NCBI RefSeq assembly: GCF_019969845.1
Contig: NZ_JAHXYR010000003.1
Coordinates: forward strand, 434,001 to 498,000
Reading direction: 5' to 3'
DNA from: Sphingobacterium sp. GVS05A
GTDB lineage: Bacteria > Bacteroidota > Bacteroidia > Sphingobacteriales > Sphingobacteriaceae
DNA length: 64,000 nucleotides
Position numbers and translations under genes: made by a program. Below are positions 1-9,072 of the stretch, one piece after another; position 1 is the first letter of the stretch, and every line of letters begins with the position of its first letter. Below the pieces are notes generated by a model that was not told the DNA's origin, ran no database searches, and was given only the letters and a program-made list of their open reading frames with translations.

Positions 1-782
1 GATTTGATACGTACTTTTTCGTCCACATTGATTTTTTTACAATCAAGGAACTCTTCAATATCAGAGTGGAAGATATTTAAGTATACTGCTCCAGCACCAG
101 GACGTTGTCCCAATTGGTTTGCATAAGAGAAGGTATCTTCCATGATTTTCATGATTGGAAGCACACCACCTGCACGGCCTTCAACGCCTTTGATCGCCTC
201 GCCACGTGCACGGATTTTGGAGATATTGAACGAAACTCCGCCACCGATAGAGGATAATTTCATGGCTGAATCAACCGCATAACCGATACCGTTCAGGTTG
301 TCACCAATTTCATCTAAGAAACAGGATACCAATTCCCCAGAGCGTTTTTTACCTGCATTCAAGAATGTTGGTGTAGCAGGTTGATACTCTTGGTTGATCA
401 TGATCTCGGCGTATTCTATCGCTTTTTTTACACCTTCTTCTCGTGCTAAGAATAGGGATACAGCAACAACGCGGTCTTCATAGCGCTCCAGGAATTTTTC
501 ACCAGAGTCGTCACGAAGCGCATAGCTCTGGAAAAATTTAAAGGCTGCCATAAAGGATTCGAAACGGAATTTTTTGGCATACACATAATTGAATACCTCT
601 TCCATTTCTTCAAATGTAAACCATTGGTAAAAATCAATATAGTAGTTGTTTTCTATCAAATAGTCTATTTTTTCTTTCAATGTATAAAAGAACACAGTGT
701 TCTTATTTACATACTCCAGGAAATATGCGCGAACAGCTTCCTTATCTTTATGTAAGCTGAACTCGTCATCATGCTTAATCAT
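1..782 (-). CDS. nrdE: Ribonucleoside-diphosphate reductase class Ib, alpha subunit (N-terminal 260 residues; truncated by window edge)
   Basis: Large catalytic subunit that reduces ribonucleoside diphosphates to deoxyribonucleotides in the cytoplasm, working with NrdF. Translating the minus strand from the ATG at 782 gives an uninterrupted frame to the window edge. It starts MIKHDDEFSLHKDKEAV and carries the family segments QPATPTFLNAGKKRSGELVS, KLSSIGGGVSFNISKIRARG and PGAGAVYLNIFHSDIEEFLD. The cysteine in the SGELVSC stretch is where the N-terminal redox-active cysteine of this family lies. The start lies 10 bases after the nrdI stop, with no clear ribosome binding site, as is usual in Bacteroidota. 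Adjacency to nrdI and an NrdH-like redoxin indicates class Ib rather than Ia. The radical-site and C-terminal cysteines are outside the window, so completeness cannot be judged. Confidence 0.93.
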   Translation of the reverse strand, partial: MIKHDDEFSLHKDKEAVRAYFLEYVNKNTVFFYTLKEKIDYLIENNYYIDFYQWFTFEEMEEVFNYVYAKKFRFESFMAAFKFFQSYALRDDSGEKFLERYEDRVVAVSLFLAREEGVKKAIEYAEIMINQEYQPATPTFLNAGKKRSGELVSCFLDEIGDNLNGIGYAVDSAMKLSSIGGGVSFNISKIRARGEAIKGVEGRAGGVLPIMKIMEDTFSYANQLGQRPGAGAVYLNIFHSDIEEFLDCKKINVDEKVRIK

Positions 783-792
783 GATTTCATTA

Positions 793-1200
793 TTAAGCAA
801 TATCCAGTTTTTTGCTACTTCGTTTGCTACCATCGCAAAAGTTCTTTAAGATGTCAATAAATTGGTTTATGTCTTCCATTGTTCCGGACAGTTCAAATTT
901 GAACGCCAGTGGAATGTCGAAATCCTGTGAAATACGATCAGCTGCCAAACCGAAATTTGGGCCCCAGTTGCGGTTGCCACTGGAGGTTACGGAATAGATA
1001 TTTTTAGCTTCTCGTTTCATGAATTCTTTTGTGTTTTCGGGCACCTGTCCAAAATTCGTGGTAAATGTGACCAAATGGCCAGGGTGATTTACCTCAAGGT
1101 CAGCGCTGATTTTATGGATCTGCCAGCCAGTGATCTGTGCGACTTTATCCATAAAACGCTGTACGTTACCCGTTCTGGAATCGTAATAAATGTGTATCAT
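793..1200 (-). CDS. nrdI: NrdI flavodoxin-like protein for class Ib ribonucleotide reductase activation
   Basis: Small flavoprotein that, in the known family, supplies the oxidant for assembling the dimanganese-tyrosyl radical cofactor of NrdF. The 135-residue product begins MIHIYYDSRTGNVQRFMDKV: the flavodoxin-type first strand followed by an SRTGN loop that holds the FMN phosphate. TFTTNFGQVPENTKEFM and the glycine-rich SSGNRNWGPNFGLAADRIS match the two other FMN-contact loops. Length is normal for NrdI. It is the middle gene of nrdH-nrdI-nrdE, 35 bases after the redoxin and 10 before nrdE, so co-transcription is likely. Assignment is firm from the loops and the context. Confidence 0.93.
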   Translation of the reverse strand: MIHIYYDSRTGNVQRFMDKVAQITGWQIHKISADLEVNHPGHLVTFTTNFGQVPENTKEFMKREAKNIYSVTSSGNRNWGPNFGLAADRISQDFDIPLAFKFELSGTMEDINQFIDILKNFCDGSKRSSKKLDIA

Positions 1201-1235
1201 ACTGCTGTTTTTAATTTAATGATACCCTCGATTTA

Positions 1236-1469
1236 TTAAAGTGCAATGGCAGCCAATTCTTCTGGTTTAAAGCCAATGATACGGTGTTGAATTTCTTCAT
1301 CTTCCAATACGATTACTGTTGGTACCGTACGGATTTTGAATTTTGCGGCCAAGTCAGGTTCATCAAAAGGATTAACCGTTTCATATTGGATACCTTTTTG
1401 ATCCAAATAAGCCGATACTTGTGCACAAGGAGCACAATCGTTTTTCTCAAATTTGATAATTCTTGCCAT
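1236..1469 (-). CDS. NrdH-like thioredoxin/glutaredoxin-fold redoxin
   Basis: Small dithiol redoxin, probable electron donor to the adjacent ribonucleotide reductase. The product begins MARIIKFEKNDCAPCAQVSA. It has a C-A-P-C active site near residue 12, a TVPTVIVLED segment with the cis-proline typical of the thioredoxin fold, and a final helix. The frame extends nine codons upstream (MDKKNKHTN), but the start at 1469 is preferred because MARI-x-KF is the natural beginning of the first beta strand. At 77 residues it matches NrdH size. CAPC differs from the usual NrdH CVQC, so a general thioredoxin-like protein remains possible; the role is inferred from its position at the head of the nrd operon. 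Confidence 0.82.
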   Translation of the reverse strand: MARIIKFEKNDCAPCAQVSAYLDQKGIQYETVNPFDEPDLAAKFKIRTVPTVIVLEDEEIQHRIIGFKPEELAAIAL

Positions 1470-1682
1470 GTTTGTATGTTTATTTTTTTTATCCAATCTT
1501 CATAGAAAAAGAAAGGTCGTTACTTCGTTGAATTGCCAATTCTTTCATTAGCTTAACAAATATCATATATTTTCTTGCGAAGCGGTAGTTTGACTTTTCC
1601 ACATTTTGGGTAAAAGTTTGTCATAGGATGCGTTTACTGCTAGTTGGTTGTGCTAAGTATTTGTTATAGTGGGTGATATGAA

Positions 1683-1691
1683 TGTGGATAA
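1683..1691 (-). promoter_or_regulatory. DnaA-box-like 9-mer upstream of nrd genes
   Basis: The minus strand reads TTATCCACA, the high-affinity DnaA box. A second 9-mer with one mismatch (TTTTCCACA) lies on the plus strand at 1595-1603. Both are in the 357-base gap between the divergent nrd operon and the S9D peptidase. In E. coli nrdAB is DnaA-regulated, so a link is conceivable. A 9-mer is expected about once per 130 kb by chance on either strand, and the same word also occurs at 21836-21844 inside a gene, so the evidence is weak. Nothing else recognisable was seen in 1470-1826. Confidence 0.25.
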
Positions 1692-1826
1692 CTTTAAATC
1701 AAGAAATTTCACCTGTTTTTTACGAAACAATCTAAGTTTAATTTTAGTGTCATAAAACGGCTACAATACTTGGTTTTTTTTCATAAATTTATTATATTTT
1801 ATTGCCCTAATATGCAAAATAAATTT

Positions 1827-4229
1827 ATGAAGAAGCTATGCTATGCTCTCTTGTTGTTATTGTCGTTGAAGACGCATGCACAGGAGAATATCACTTTCCA
1901 AAAACCGACTACCGAAATTTTGGCTTTGGCCGATTTTATGCGGCCACCTCAGATAAAAATGTCCAGTGATAACAAATGGATGTTATTCACCTACCGATCG
2001 ACCTATAAGAGCTTGAAGGATCTGGGACAGGAAGAAATGAAATTGGCCGGATTGCGTATCAATCCGCGTACAAATATGGAAAGTTCTACAGTCTTTTTTA
2101 ATAAGATCGGTCTGAAGAAAATTGGACAACAGTTGGAAGAAACGGATTTTGTTGGAATGCCAGAAAACCCCTCTTTGTCAAATTTTGCATTCTCCCCAGA
2201 CAATAACCGCTTGGCATTTACCAATACAAATGAATCTGGAACCGCACTGTTTGTACTGGATTTAGCTACACGAAGAGCGAAACAATTGACAGCTTATAAT
2301 TTGAATGCAACATTGGATGCGCCTTTTCAGTGGTTGGGCAATTCAACACGATTAATTATTACGGCGTTGCCGAAGGAAAAAAATGCCTTGTTGGATCCTG
2401 CCAAAGATCTGCCCACGGGACCGGTCGTATCTACAAGCGATGGCAAAGTATCTCAACTCAGAACATACCAAGATTTATTGAAGAATCCACAGGACGAACG
2501 GAATTTCGAGACACTTGTACAATCTAATCTACAGTTTGTGGATCTGGATGGGACTATTTCCAAATTCAAAGATAAAGATATCTATACTGGGGTTGCCTTT
2601 TCGCCAAATGGTACCTATGTCATGGTAACAACAATCGCTAAACCCTATTCCTATCTGGTACCAGCGTCGCGTTTTCCACAACAGACGCGGATCTATGATC
2701 TATCGGGAAAAGAGATTGCACTGGTTAATGAAGTACCTTTAACAGAGGTCATGCCAAAAGGATTCTCCTCTACACGTCCGGGTAGGCGTTCTTTGCAGTG
2801 GCGTGACGACCAGCCAGCAACCTTAGCTTATGTTGAAGCCCTGGATGGTGGTGATGCCAACAAACCGGCAGAATTTCGCGATGCGCTTTATACATTGGAC
2901 TTCCCATATACAGGTGCGGGAAAGCTGATTTTCAAAACTAAAGATCGTTATGCTGGGGTTGTTTGGGGTAGCGATAAATATGCCTTGGTTCATTCGCAAT
3001 GGTATGATACCCGTAATGCGAAAACCTTTGTCGTTAATCCTTCCACTGGAGAATCCAAATTGTTGCATGATCGCAATAGCCAAGATGTCTATAATGATCC
3101 GGGTACAGTATATCAGCAAAAAAATACTCTCGGAACATACAGTATGTATATGGACAAGGACAAGATCCTGTTTGTAGGAAAAGGTTTTACCAAAGAAGGA
3201 GAGTTTCCCTTTATCGACGAATTAGACCTGCGAACGTTAAAGAAAAAACGCTTATATACGGCAGCAGCATCTGAATTGCAAGAACGGATTGGAGAGATTG
3301 TAAATCCAAAAAACGGCGAATTGTTGATCTCGCTCCAGTCGGCATCAGTCTATCCGAATTATTACCTGAAAAACATGAAATCAGGCAAACAGGTTGCATT
3401 GACAACCTTGGAGAACCCGTTTAAATCACTTGAGAAAGTGCATAAAGAAATCCTGAATTATAAACGAAAGGATGGGGTTGAACTTTCGGGGACATTATAC
3501 CTGCCTGCAGGCTATGATTTTACTAAAAAAGAAAAATTGCCCTTGTTGATGTGGGCCTATCCACGAGAGTATAAGGATAAAAATACAGCTGGCCAAAGCA
3601 CGGCGAACCCAAAGGAATTTACATTTCCAAGCTATGGATCATTTATTTATTGGGTATCAAAAGGGTATGCTGTGCTAGATAATGCGGCTTTCCCGATTGT
3701 TGGCGAAGGAAAGAAAGAACCAAATGACAACTTTATCGAGCAGCTGGTTGCCAATGCAGAAGCTGCCATCAACGCCGTGGACAAACTGGGCTATATTGAC
3801 CGTAAGAAGGTTGCTGTGGGCGGGCATTCGTATGGAGCCTTTATGACTGCACACTTATTGTCTAATTCAAAATTATTTGCAGCTGGGATAGCGCGTTCGG
3901 GAGCTTATAACAGGACCTTGACCCCATTTGGTTTTCAGAGTGAGCAACGCAACTTTTGGGATGATCCAAAACTTTATATGACCATGTCTCCATTTGTAAG
4001 TGCTGATCGGATGAAAACCCCTTTATTGTTAGTTCATGGTGGAGCAGATAATAATCCGGGAACATTTACCCTACAAACAGAACGTTATTTTCAGGCGTTA
4101 AAAAATTTGGGTGCACCTGTACGTATGGTGATTTTGCCGCGTGAGGCACATGGTTATGTAGCGAAGGAGAATATCTTTCACCTCTTATGGGAGCAGGATC
4201 AATTCCTTGAAAAATACTTAAAGAACTAG
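1827..4229 (+). CDS. Secreted S9 family (S9D, glutamyl-endopeptidase-like) serine peptidase
   Basis: Prolyl-oligopeptidase-superfamily serine peptidase, exported by an N-terminal signal peptide (MKKLCYALLLLLSLKTHA, cleavage before QEN). The N-terminal two thirds is a beta-propeller with repeated WD-like blades; the C-terminal 250 residues are the alpha/beta hydrolase. GGHSYGAFMTAHL places the nucleophile at Ser668, HGGADNNPGTF the acid at Asp741, and REAHGY the base at His775. The stretch ARSGAYNRTLTPFGFQ followed by NNPGTFT is very close to my recollection of plant chloroplast glutamyl endopeptidase and bacterial S9D members, which favours cleavage after Glu. The frame opens 19 codons earlier at 1770, but the ATG at 1827 starts a textbook signal peptide. 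It stands alone, divergent from nrd, followed by a possible terminator at 4385. Confidence 0.88.
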   Translation: MKKLCYALLLLLSLKTHAQENITFQKPTTEILALADFMRPPQIKMSSDNKWMLFTYRSTYKSLKDLGQEEMKLAGLRINPRTNMESSTVFFNKIGLKKIGQQLEETDFVGMPENPSLSNFAFSPDNNRLAFTNTNESGTALFVLDLATRRAKQLTAYNLNATLDAPFQWLGNSTRLIITALPKEKNALLDPAKDLPTGPVVSTSDGKVSQLRTYQDLLKNPQDERNFETLVQSNLQFVDLDGTISKFKDKDIYTGVAFSPNGTYVMVTTIAKPYSYLVPASRFPQQTRIYDLSGKEIALVNEVPLTEVMPKGFSSTRPGRRSLQWRDDQPATLAYVEALDGGDANKPAEFRDALYTLDFPYTGAGKLIFKTKDRYAGVVWGSDKYALVHSQWYDTRNAKTFVVNPSTGESKLLHDRNSQDVYNDPGTVYQQKNTLGTYSMYMDKDKILFVGKGFTKEGEFPFIDELDLRTLKKKRLYTAAASELQERIGEIVNPKNGELLISLQSASVYPNYYLKNMKSGKQVALTTLENPFKSLEKVHKEILNYKRKDGVELSGTLYLPAGYDFTKKEKLPLLMWAYPREYKDKNTAGQSTANPKEFTFPSYGSFIYWVSKGYAVLDNAAFPIVGEGKKEPNDNFIEQLVANAEAAINAVDKLGYIDRKKVAVGGHSYGAFMTAHLLSNSKLFAAGIARSGAYNRTLTPFGFQSEQRNFWDDPKLYMTMSPFVSADRMKTPLLLVHGGADNNPGTFTLQTERYFQALKNLGAPVRMVILPREAHGYVAKENIFHLLWEQDQFLEKYLKN

Positions 4230-4384
4230 TCGTTGTATTTGAATGATATAACCTATATGCTTTCGCGAGTACCAGCCATTATGAAAATCGACTGAAGGTT
4301 CTTTCTGGTCGATAAATCGGCCATAGGGAGTCCATTGATCCCTTAATGGAAAAAATACGAATCAATAAAAAATAGACAATTCAG

Positions 4385-4416
4385 AAAAAAAGGCTGCCTT
4401 TAGACAGTTTTTTTTG
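4385..4416 (+). terminator. Probable rho-independent terminator after the S9D peptidase
   Basis: A hairpin built from CTG-C-CT / AG-A-CAG with one internal mismatch is extended by two G-T wobbles and a run of A pairing with a run of T, and ends in eight T residues. It lies 155 bases after the peptidase stop. The rest of 4230-4590 shows no ORF or recognisable RNA. Confidence 0.5.
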
Positions 4417-4590
4417 ACTATCCTATAAGGAGAATAAAGTCTCATCAGGTACTTTGCGGCTGTATAAAATGCATGGTACTGCGTTTGTGCTATGTTGTAA
4501 GTTGATGATCAATACCTGAATCGCAGGGAGAGAACAGTTTAAATTAGTGTATTGCTACTGAGTTAACATGTTTCTTGACAAGAGGAGGGC

Positions 4591-4622
4591 ATTGATTATG
4601 CGTATAATTTTAGTTAAGTTTG
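4591..4622 (+). promoter_or_regulatory. Bacteroidota-type promoter for the AraC regulator gene
   Basis: TAAGTTTG at 4615-4622 is a full match to the TAnnTTTG -7 element. ATTG at 4591-4594 (three of four against TTTG) lies 20 bases upstream in the -33 position. Transcription would begin near 4629, about 25 bases before the regulator ATG. Confidence 0.5.
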
Positions 4623-4654
4623 GGTAATTTACCAAAGGGAAAAATGAACTAATT

Positions 4655-5524
4655 ATGAGACCTGATATATTTCGAGAAAAATCGCCATTGTCCTCTGATG
4701 ATTGCTTTGTGGTCTTTGACAGGCGAAAATCTTCTTTCACTTTTCCGGTACATATCCATCCCGAATATGAACTTAATTATGTGGAGGGGGCTTCCGGTGC
4801 GCAGCGTATCATTGGTAATTCTGTAGAAACGATCGGTGAGCAGGATCTGGTACTGATTGCGAGTCCGGAGCTTGAACATGCCTGGAAAGATGGTGAATGT
4901 CAGTCCAATGATATTCATGAAATCACGATACAGTTTCACCCCTCGCTTATTGACCAATATCTGGACAAAAAGCAATTTGCAAGCATACAGCAGCTTTTGG
5001 CAAAAGCATCGCGTGGTGTTGTATTCGGAAAGGATACGGTTGACCGGGTGCTTCCTTTGCTTCGCATATTGACCTTGGAACGCGATGGGTTTTATTCGGT
5101 CATGAAATTGCTTGTCCTGCTTTATGAACTCTCAAAAGGTGAGGATATCCGTGTATTATCTACAGCGACAAATTCCGTCTTGAGCAATAGTGAGCTGCTT
5201 ATGGGGCGTCTACAGGAATATGTTGTTGCGAATATTAACAAAGAATTGAGTCTGCCTATGGTAGCGGCGATTATGAACATGAGTAAATCAACCTTCTCTC
5301 GTTTTTTGAAATCAGCTACAACATTGAATTTTACCGACTACTTACTTGACTTCCGGATCAATATGGCCGTTCGGCTGTTAAAAGAGGAGACTCCAATTGC
5401 TGATATCGTCGAGCAATGTGGTTTTAATAGTGTTTCTTATTTCTACCGTGTATTCAAAAAGAAAAAAGGGATAACCCCCATTGAATACAGAAATAGCCTA
5501 CGGAAGAAGCAGATGATTATCTAG
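4655..5524 (+). CDS. AraC family transcriptional regulator with cupin sensor domain
   Basis: DNA-binding regulator, 289 residues, no membrane segment. The N-terminal half is a cupin-type ligand domain (FPVHIHPEYELNYV near residues 30-43, with the His-x-His-x3-Glu arrangement of sugar-sensing AraC proteins). The C-terminal hundred residues hold the two helix-turn-helix units: LSLPMVAAIMNMSKSTFSRF and later TPIADIVEQCGFNSVSYFYR, then FKKKKGITPIEYR, the AraC signature end. It lies 481 bases upstream of a susC in the same direction and is the only regulator near that locus, so control of PUL 1 is inferred. Most Bacteroidota PULs instead use hybrid two-component systems or ECF sigma/anti-sigma pairs; a one-component AraC sensor suggests a small soluble inducer. 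Confidence 0.9.
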   Translation: MRPDIFREKSPLSSDDCFVVFDRRKSSFTFPVHIHPEYELNYVEGASGAQRIIGNSVETIGEQDLVLIASPELEHAWKDGECQSNDIHEITIQFHPSLIDQYLDKKQFASIQQLLAKASRGVVFGKDTVDRVLPLLRILTLERDGFYSVMKLLVLLYELSKGEDIRVLSTATNSVLSNSELLMGRLQEYVVANINKELSLPMVAAIMNMSKSTFSRFLKSATTLNFTDYLLDFRINMAVRLLKEETPIADIVEQCGFNSVSYFYRVFKKKKGITPIEYRNSLRKKQMII

Positions 5525-5607
5525 CGATCTGGTCGTAACCTACTCCTATACTCAGATTCTGAGTACATTCTTTCATGCGTACGATACCAATAAGCAAGCC
5601 AAGGCAA

Positions 5608-5639
5608 TTTGTCTGACAGGGACCATGCTGTCTGACAAA
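5608..5639 (+). promoter_or_regulatory. Paired TGTCTGACA palindromes, candidate operator or stem-loop
   Basis: TGTCTGACA (TGTC-T-GACA, itself palindromic around the central T) occurs at 5610-5618 and again at 5629-5637, exactly 19 bases apart, with flanking TT and AA that make the whole 5608-5639 block an inverted repeat with one central mismatch per arm. It sits between the AraC gene and susC. It could be the binding site of the regulator or a 3' hairpin of its mRNA; no T-run follows, so a simple terminator is less likely. The remainder of 5525-6005 holds only the promoter at 5811. Confidence 0.45.
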
Positions 5640-5810
5640 CGATTGCATCGTGTTGCTCAACGCTGTGGAATAATTCAATAAAAATGAGTTCAGAGTTCAA
5701 TGAATTGCTGTTGACTTGTTTTTAACATGTTGTTTTTCAGTTTATTGTATTTTCTGTTGAACTAATATATTTTTTCATTGATCTCTTTTCTTTTTTGGAA
5801 CGTGCAATCG

Positions 5811-5840
5811 TTTGCGTTTGTTCTTTTTGCGATTCCTTTG
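5811..5840 (+). promoter_or_regulatory. Candidate promoter of the susC-susD operon (PUL 1)
   Basis: TTTG at 5811-5814 is followed after 18 bases by TTCCTTTG at 5833-5840, seven bases short of nothing but the first T/A choice of the TAnnTTTG consensus (TT instead of TA). It would leave a 5' leader of about 160 bases before the susC ATG. Confidence 0.35.
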
Positions 5841-6005
5841 TCAGAAATATGAATTAAAAGTACAATACAAATGACCAGATCTTGCTATCCTTGGCTTTTC
5901 CTTTTCTCTAATTTCGTCCTATAGACCAATAATAGCATACCAAATTAAGTATAGACATATTATATACAATCTATCTATTTATTGTAAACCTTAAATACAC
6001 AAAAT

Positions 6006-9000
6006 ATGAGAAAAACAGCTCTACTGCTTTTACTTTCGGCTTATGGCACATTTGCTTGGGCACAACAATCCCAAAAAGTACGAGGGAAAGTCCTTGATGC
6101 AGATAATAAGCCAGTGGCGGGGGCCACAGTAAACATCAAAGGTAGCACCGGGGGGACAAAAACTGAGGCTGACGGTTCGTTCGCGCTTGATGTTGAGAAA
6201 GGGAAAACCTTAAAAGTTACCTATGTTGGAATGAAGGAACAGGAGGTTCTTGTTAATGACGCATCGACATATAGTATTATACTTCAATCGGGAACGGAAT
6301 TAGACGAGGTCGTTGTTATCGGATACGGTACAGTGAAAAAAAGCGATCTGACAGGAGCTGTTGCTTCTGTTACAGGTAAAGATCTACAGTCTAATTTAGC
6401 GAAGAGTGCTGCTGGTGCCTTGCAAGGTCGTGTTGCGGGGGTAACGGTATCTAGCGCTAGCGGAACGCCAGGAGCAGGTATGAGTATTAATGTCCGTGGC
6501 CTAAGTTCTATGGGGAATAATGCACCTCTTTATGTCATTGATGGGGTATTTGGCGATATCAATATGGTGGATCCCAATGATATTTCTTCACTGGAAGTTT
6601 TGAAAGATGCTTCAGCTGCTGCGATCTATGGATCTCGGGCGGCCAATGGTGTTGTTATCATTACCACAAAAGGCGGTAGAAAAGCGACTCTAGCGACTTT
6701 AAGCGTAAATGCATACACGGGTATTCAAAGCCTTCCTAAAAAAATGGATTTGATGGATGGCCCACAATGGAAACAGTTTCAACAGGATAACGGGTATCTA
6801 CCAACGGAAGCACAAAATCTGAATACGAATACAAATTGGCAAGACGAGGTATTTCATACAGCCCCAGTTAATAAGGTCAACCTAGATATTTCGGGTGGAG
6901 GAGAACAGTCTACCTACAGTGTGTCCGGAGGTTATTTGAATCAACAAGGTATTTTGAAGACTACTGGTTATAAAGCATTCAATCTACGTACAAAAAATAC
7001 GTTCAGTTTTTTTAACAACCACTTACGGGTAGGAAATACCTTTTTGATAAAATCAGGTGACCGAAAATTTTCAGACCTGACCATTACAGATATCTTACGA
7101 CAAAACGCGTTGGTACCTATTTATGATGCCAATTTAGTTGGAGGATATGCTACTTATGCTCCGTGGATGAAGAACTTGGACAATCCAGTGGGGATTTTGA
7201 ACTTATTTAACCGACATGTATATCAGACAGATCTTATGCTCAATGGATATGCTGAGGTAGATTTGTTTGTTAAGGGACTAAAATATAAATTAAATGTTGG
7301 GGTCAACAAGACAACTGGCCGGAATTATAATAAAGGGGATGCCTATACCTATGGTACCGATGTGCGTAAATCTTTTCTCAATGAAAGTGCATTTTTTAAC
7401 AATCAATGGTTAGTTGAAAATACATTACATTACGATAATACGTTTGACAAACATACCATTTCAGCTTTAGCGGGTTATTCCGCGCAGGAAAATACGAATC
7501 GAGGTTTTGGTGTGGGAAGAAATAATCTCCCATTGGGGACTGATGCTATTGATGCCGCTTCTCCAACAGAACAAACGACTTCTGGAAGCCTAAATGAGGC
7601 TGCATTGATCTCCCAGTTTGGACGGATAATGTATAGTTATGATAGTCGTTACCTACTTACTGCCACAATACGTCGCGATGGTTCTTCCAAATTCGCAGAT
7701 GGAGCGCGATATGGAGTGTTCCCGTCTATCGCTTTGGGCTGGAATGTGATGAATGAGAAATTTTTCGAAACAGCAAAAGGTACAGTTAATGAATTTAAAC
7801 TACGTGCTAGCTATGGTCGACTAGGTAATCAGGAAATTGCAAATTACACCACACAGCGGATAACTACCTACGGTATCAATTATTTACAAGGCGGTACCTG
7901 GTGGCAGGGAGCAAGTACAGGTATCAACTGGGTTTCGCCTCGAAACCTGACTTGGGAAGAGACTGCGACAAGCAATATTGGATTGGATTTAGCATTTATG
8001 CAAAAGAAATTGAACATCAGTGCTGATTATTACGTACGTGAGACCAAGAATATTCTTTTAGGTATCAATCAACCTCCTTCCGCTGGACTTAAAGGAACAC
8101 CAGTAATGAATGCGGGTACAATTAGCAATAAAGGTTTTGAGTTATTAGCGACATACAAGAATTCTGTTGGAGAATTGAACTATAACATTGGCGTGAATGC
8201 TTCTACGGTGAAAAATAAAGTGAAAGCAGTTACAGTAGGTAATGTTCAGGAATTTGGTGGCTATAATCCACAAGGTGAGGGAACAATTACTTGGGCCAAA
8301 GTTGGTTATCCAATTGGCGGTTTCTGGGTGATTCAAACCGATGGACTTTTCCAGTCAGATGCAGAAGCACAAGCCTATAAATCAGCAGATGGCAAAGTAA
8401 TTCAACCAAATGCTGCTGCGGGGGATATCAAATTTGTAGATTATAACAAAGATGGTCGTATCGACAATAATGACCGTCAGTATGTTGGTAGCCCTTTTCC
8501 AAGTCTTGCCTATGGTATTCGAGGAGGTCTAGACTATAAAGGATTCGATATGGCTGTCTTTTTTGATGGTATGTACGGTAATAAGATTTATAATTATACC
8601 CGAGCTCGCATGGAACAAACCAACGAAGTGAATAATCATTCCGCTCGTTTATTAGAGTCTTGGACACCCAGCAATACCAATACCGACATTCCTCGTTACA
8701 CTAGACAGGATCCAAATGACAATAAGCGCCGGGTCAGTGACCGTTGGATTGAGAGCGGAGCTTTCTTCCGTTTAAAAACTATTGAAGTAGGATATACATT
8801 GCCAGCACAATGGCTAAGTAAGGCTACTTTGAAAAATGCACGCGTATTTCTGGCTGGGGACAATTTGTTTACAGTGACAAAATATAAAGGCTATACACCA
8901 GATTTAGGTCAAAGTAATGGTGATAATGGAACACCATCGGGTGTATTAACAGCTGGTACGGATCATGGCCGTTTTCCATTGGCACGAACCATTATGTTTG

Positions 9001-9020
9001 GTGTTCAAGCTAATTTTTAA
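6006..9020 (+). CDS. SusC/RagA family TonB-dependent outer-membrane transporter (PUL 1)
   Basis: Outer-membrane import channel for oligosaccharides, energised by TonB, working with the SusD-like lipoprotein encoded next. 1004 residues: signal peptide (MRKTALLLLLSAYGTFAWA), a carboxypeptidase-regulatory-like beta-sandwich at about 24-105 (KVRGKVLDADNKPVAGATV), the SusC signature LDEVVVIGYGTVKKSDLTGA near 97-117, a plug domain ending around 230 (SAAAIYGSRAANGVVIITTK), then the beta-barrel ending in phenylalanine (GVQANF), as required for barrel insertion. Its length is typical of the family. It is the first gene of the putative operon, with susD 52 bases downstream. Substrate cannot be read from the sequence; the neighbouring GH130 suggests a beta-mannose-containing glycan. 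Confidence 0.95.
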   Translation: MRKTALLLLLSAYGTFAWAQQSQKVRGKVLDADNKPVAGATVNIKGSTGGTKTEADGSFALDVEKGKTLKVTYVGMKEQEVLVNDASTYSIILQSGTELDEVVVIGYGTVKKSDLTGAVASVTGKDLQSNLAKSAAGALQGRVAGVTVSSASGTPGAGMSINVRGLSSMGNNAPLYVIDGVFGDINMVDPNDISSLEVLKDASAAAIYGSRAANGVVIITTKGGRKATLATLSVNAYTGIQSLPKKMDLMDGPQWKQFQQDNGYLPTEAQNLNTNTNWQDEVFHTAPVNKVNLDISGGGEQSTYSVSGGYLNQQGILKTTGYKAFNLRTKNTFSFFNNHLRVGNTFLIKSGDRKFSDLTITDILRQNALVPIYDANLVGGYATYAPWMKNLDNPVGILNLFNRHVYQTDLMLNGYAEVDLFVKGLKYKLNVGVNKTTGRNYNKGDAYTYGTDVRKSFLNESAFFNNQWLVENTLHYDNTFDKHTISALAGYSAQENTNRGFGVGRNNLPLGTDAIDAASPTEQTTSGSLNEAALISQFGRIMYSYDSRYLLTATIRRDGSSKFADGARYGVFPSIALGWNVMNEKFFETAKGTVNEFKLRASYGRLGNQEIANYTTQRITTYGINYLQGGTWWQGASTGINWVSPRNLTWEETATSNIGLDLAFMQKKLNISADYYVRETKNILLGINQPPSAGLKGTPVMNAGTISNKGFELLATYKNSVGELNYNIGVNASTVKNKVKAVTVGNVQEFGGYNPQGEGTITWAKVGYPIGGFWVIQTDGLFQSDAEAQAYKSADGKVIQPNAAAGDIKFVDYNKDGRIDNNDRQYVGSPFPSLAYGIRGGLDYKGFDMAVFFDGMYGNKIYNYTRARMEQTNEVNNHSARLLESWTPSNTNTDIPRYTRQDPNDNKRRVSDRWIESGAFFRLKTIEVGYTLPAQWLSKATLKNARVFLAGDNLFTVTKYKGYTPDLGQSNGDNGTPSGVLTAGTDHGRFPLARTIMFGVQANF

Positions 9021-9072
9021 TGGATAATCGATCTGTTATATAAATAAATTTTATGTTTTAAATACGATATAG

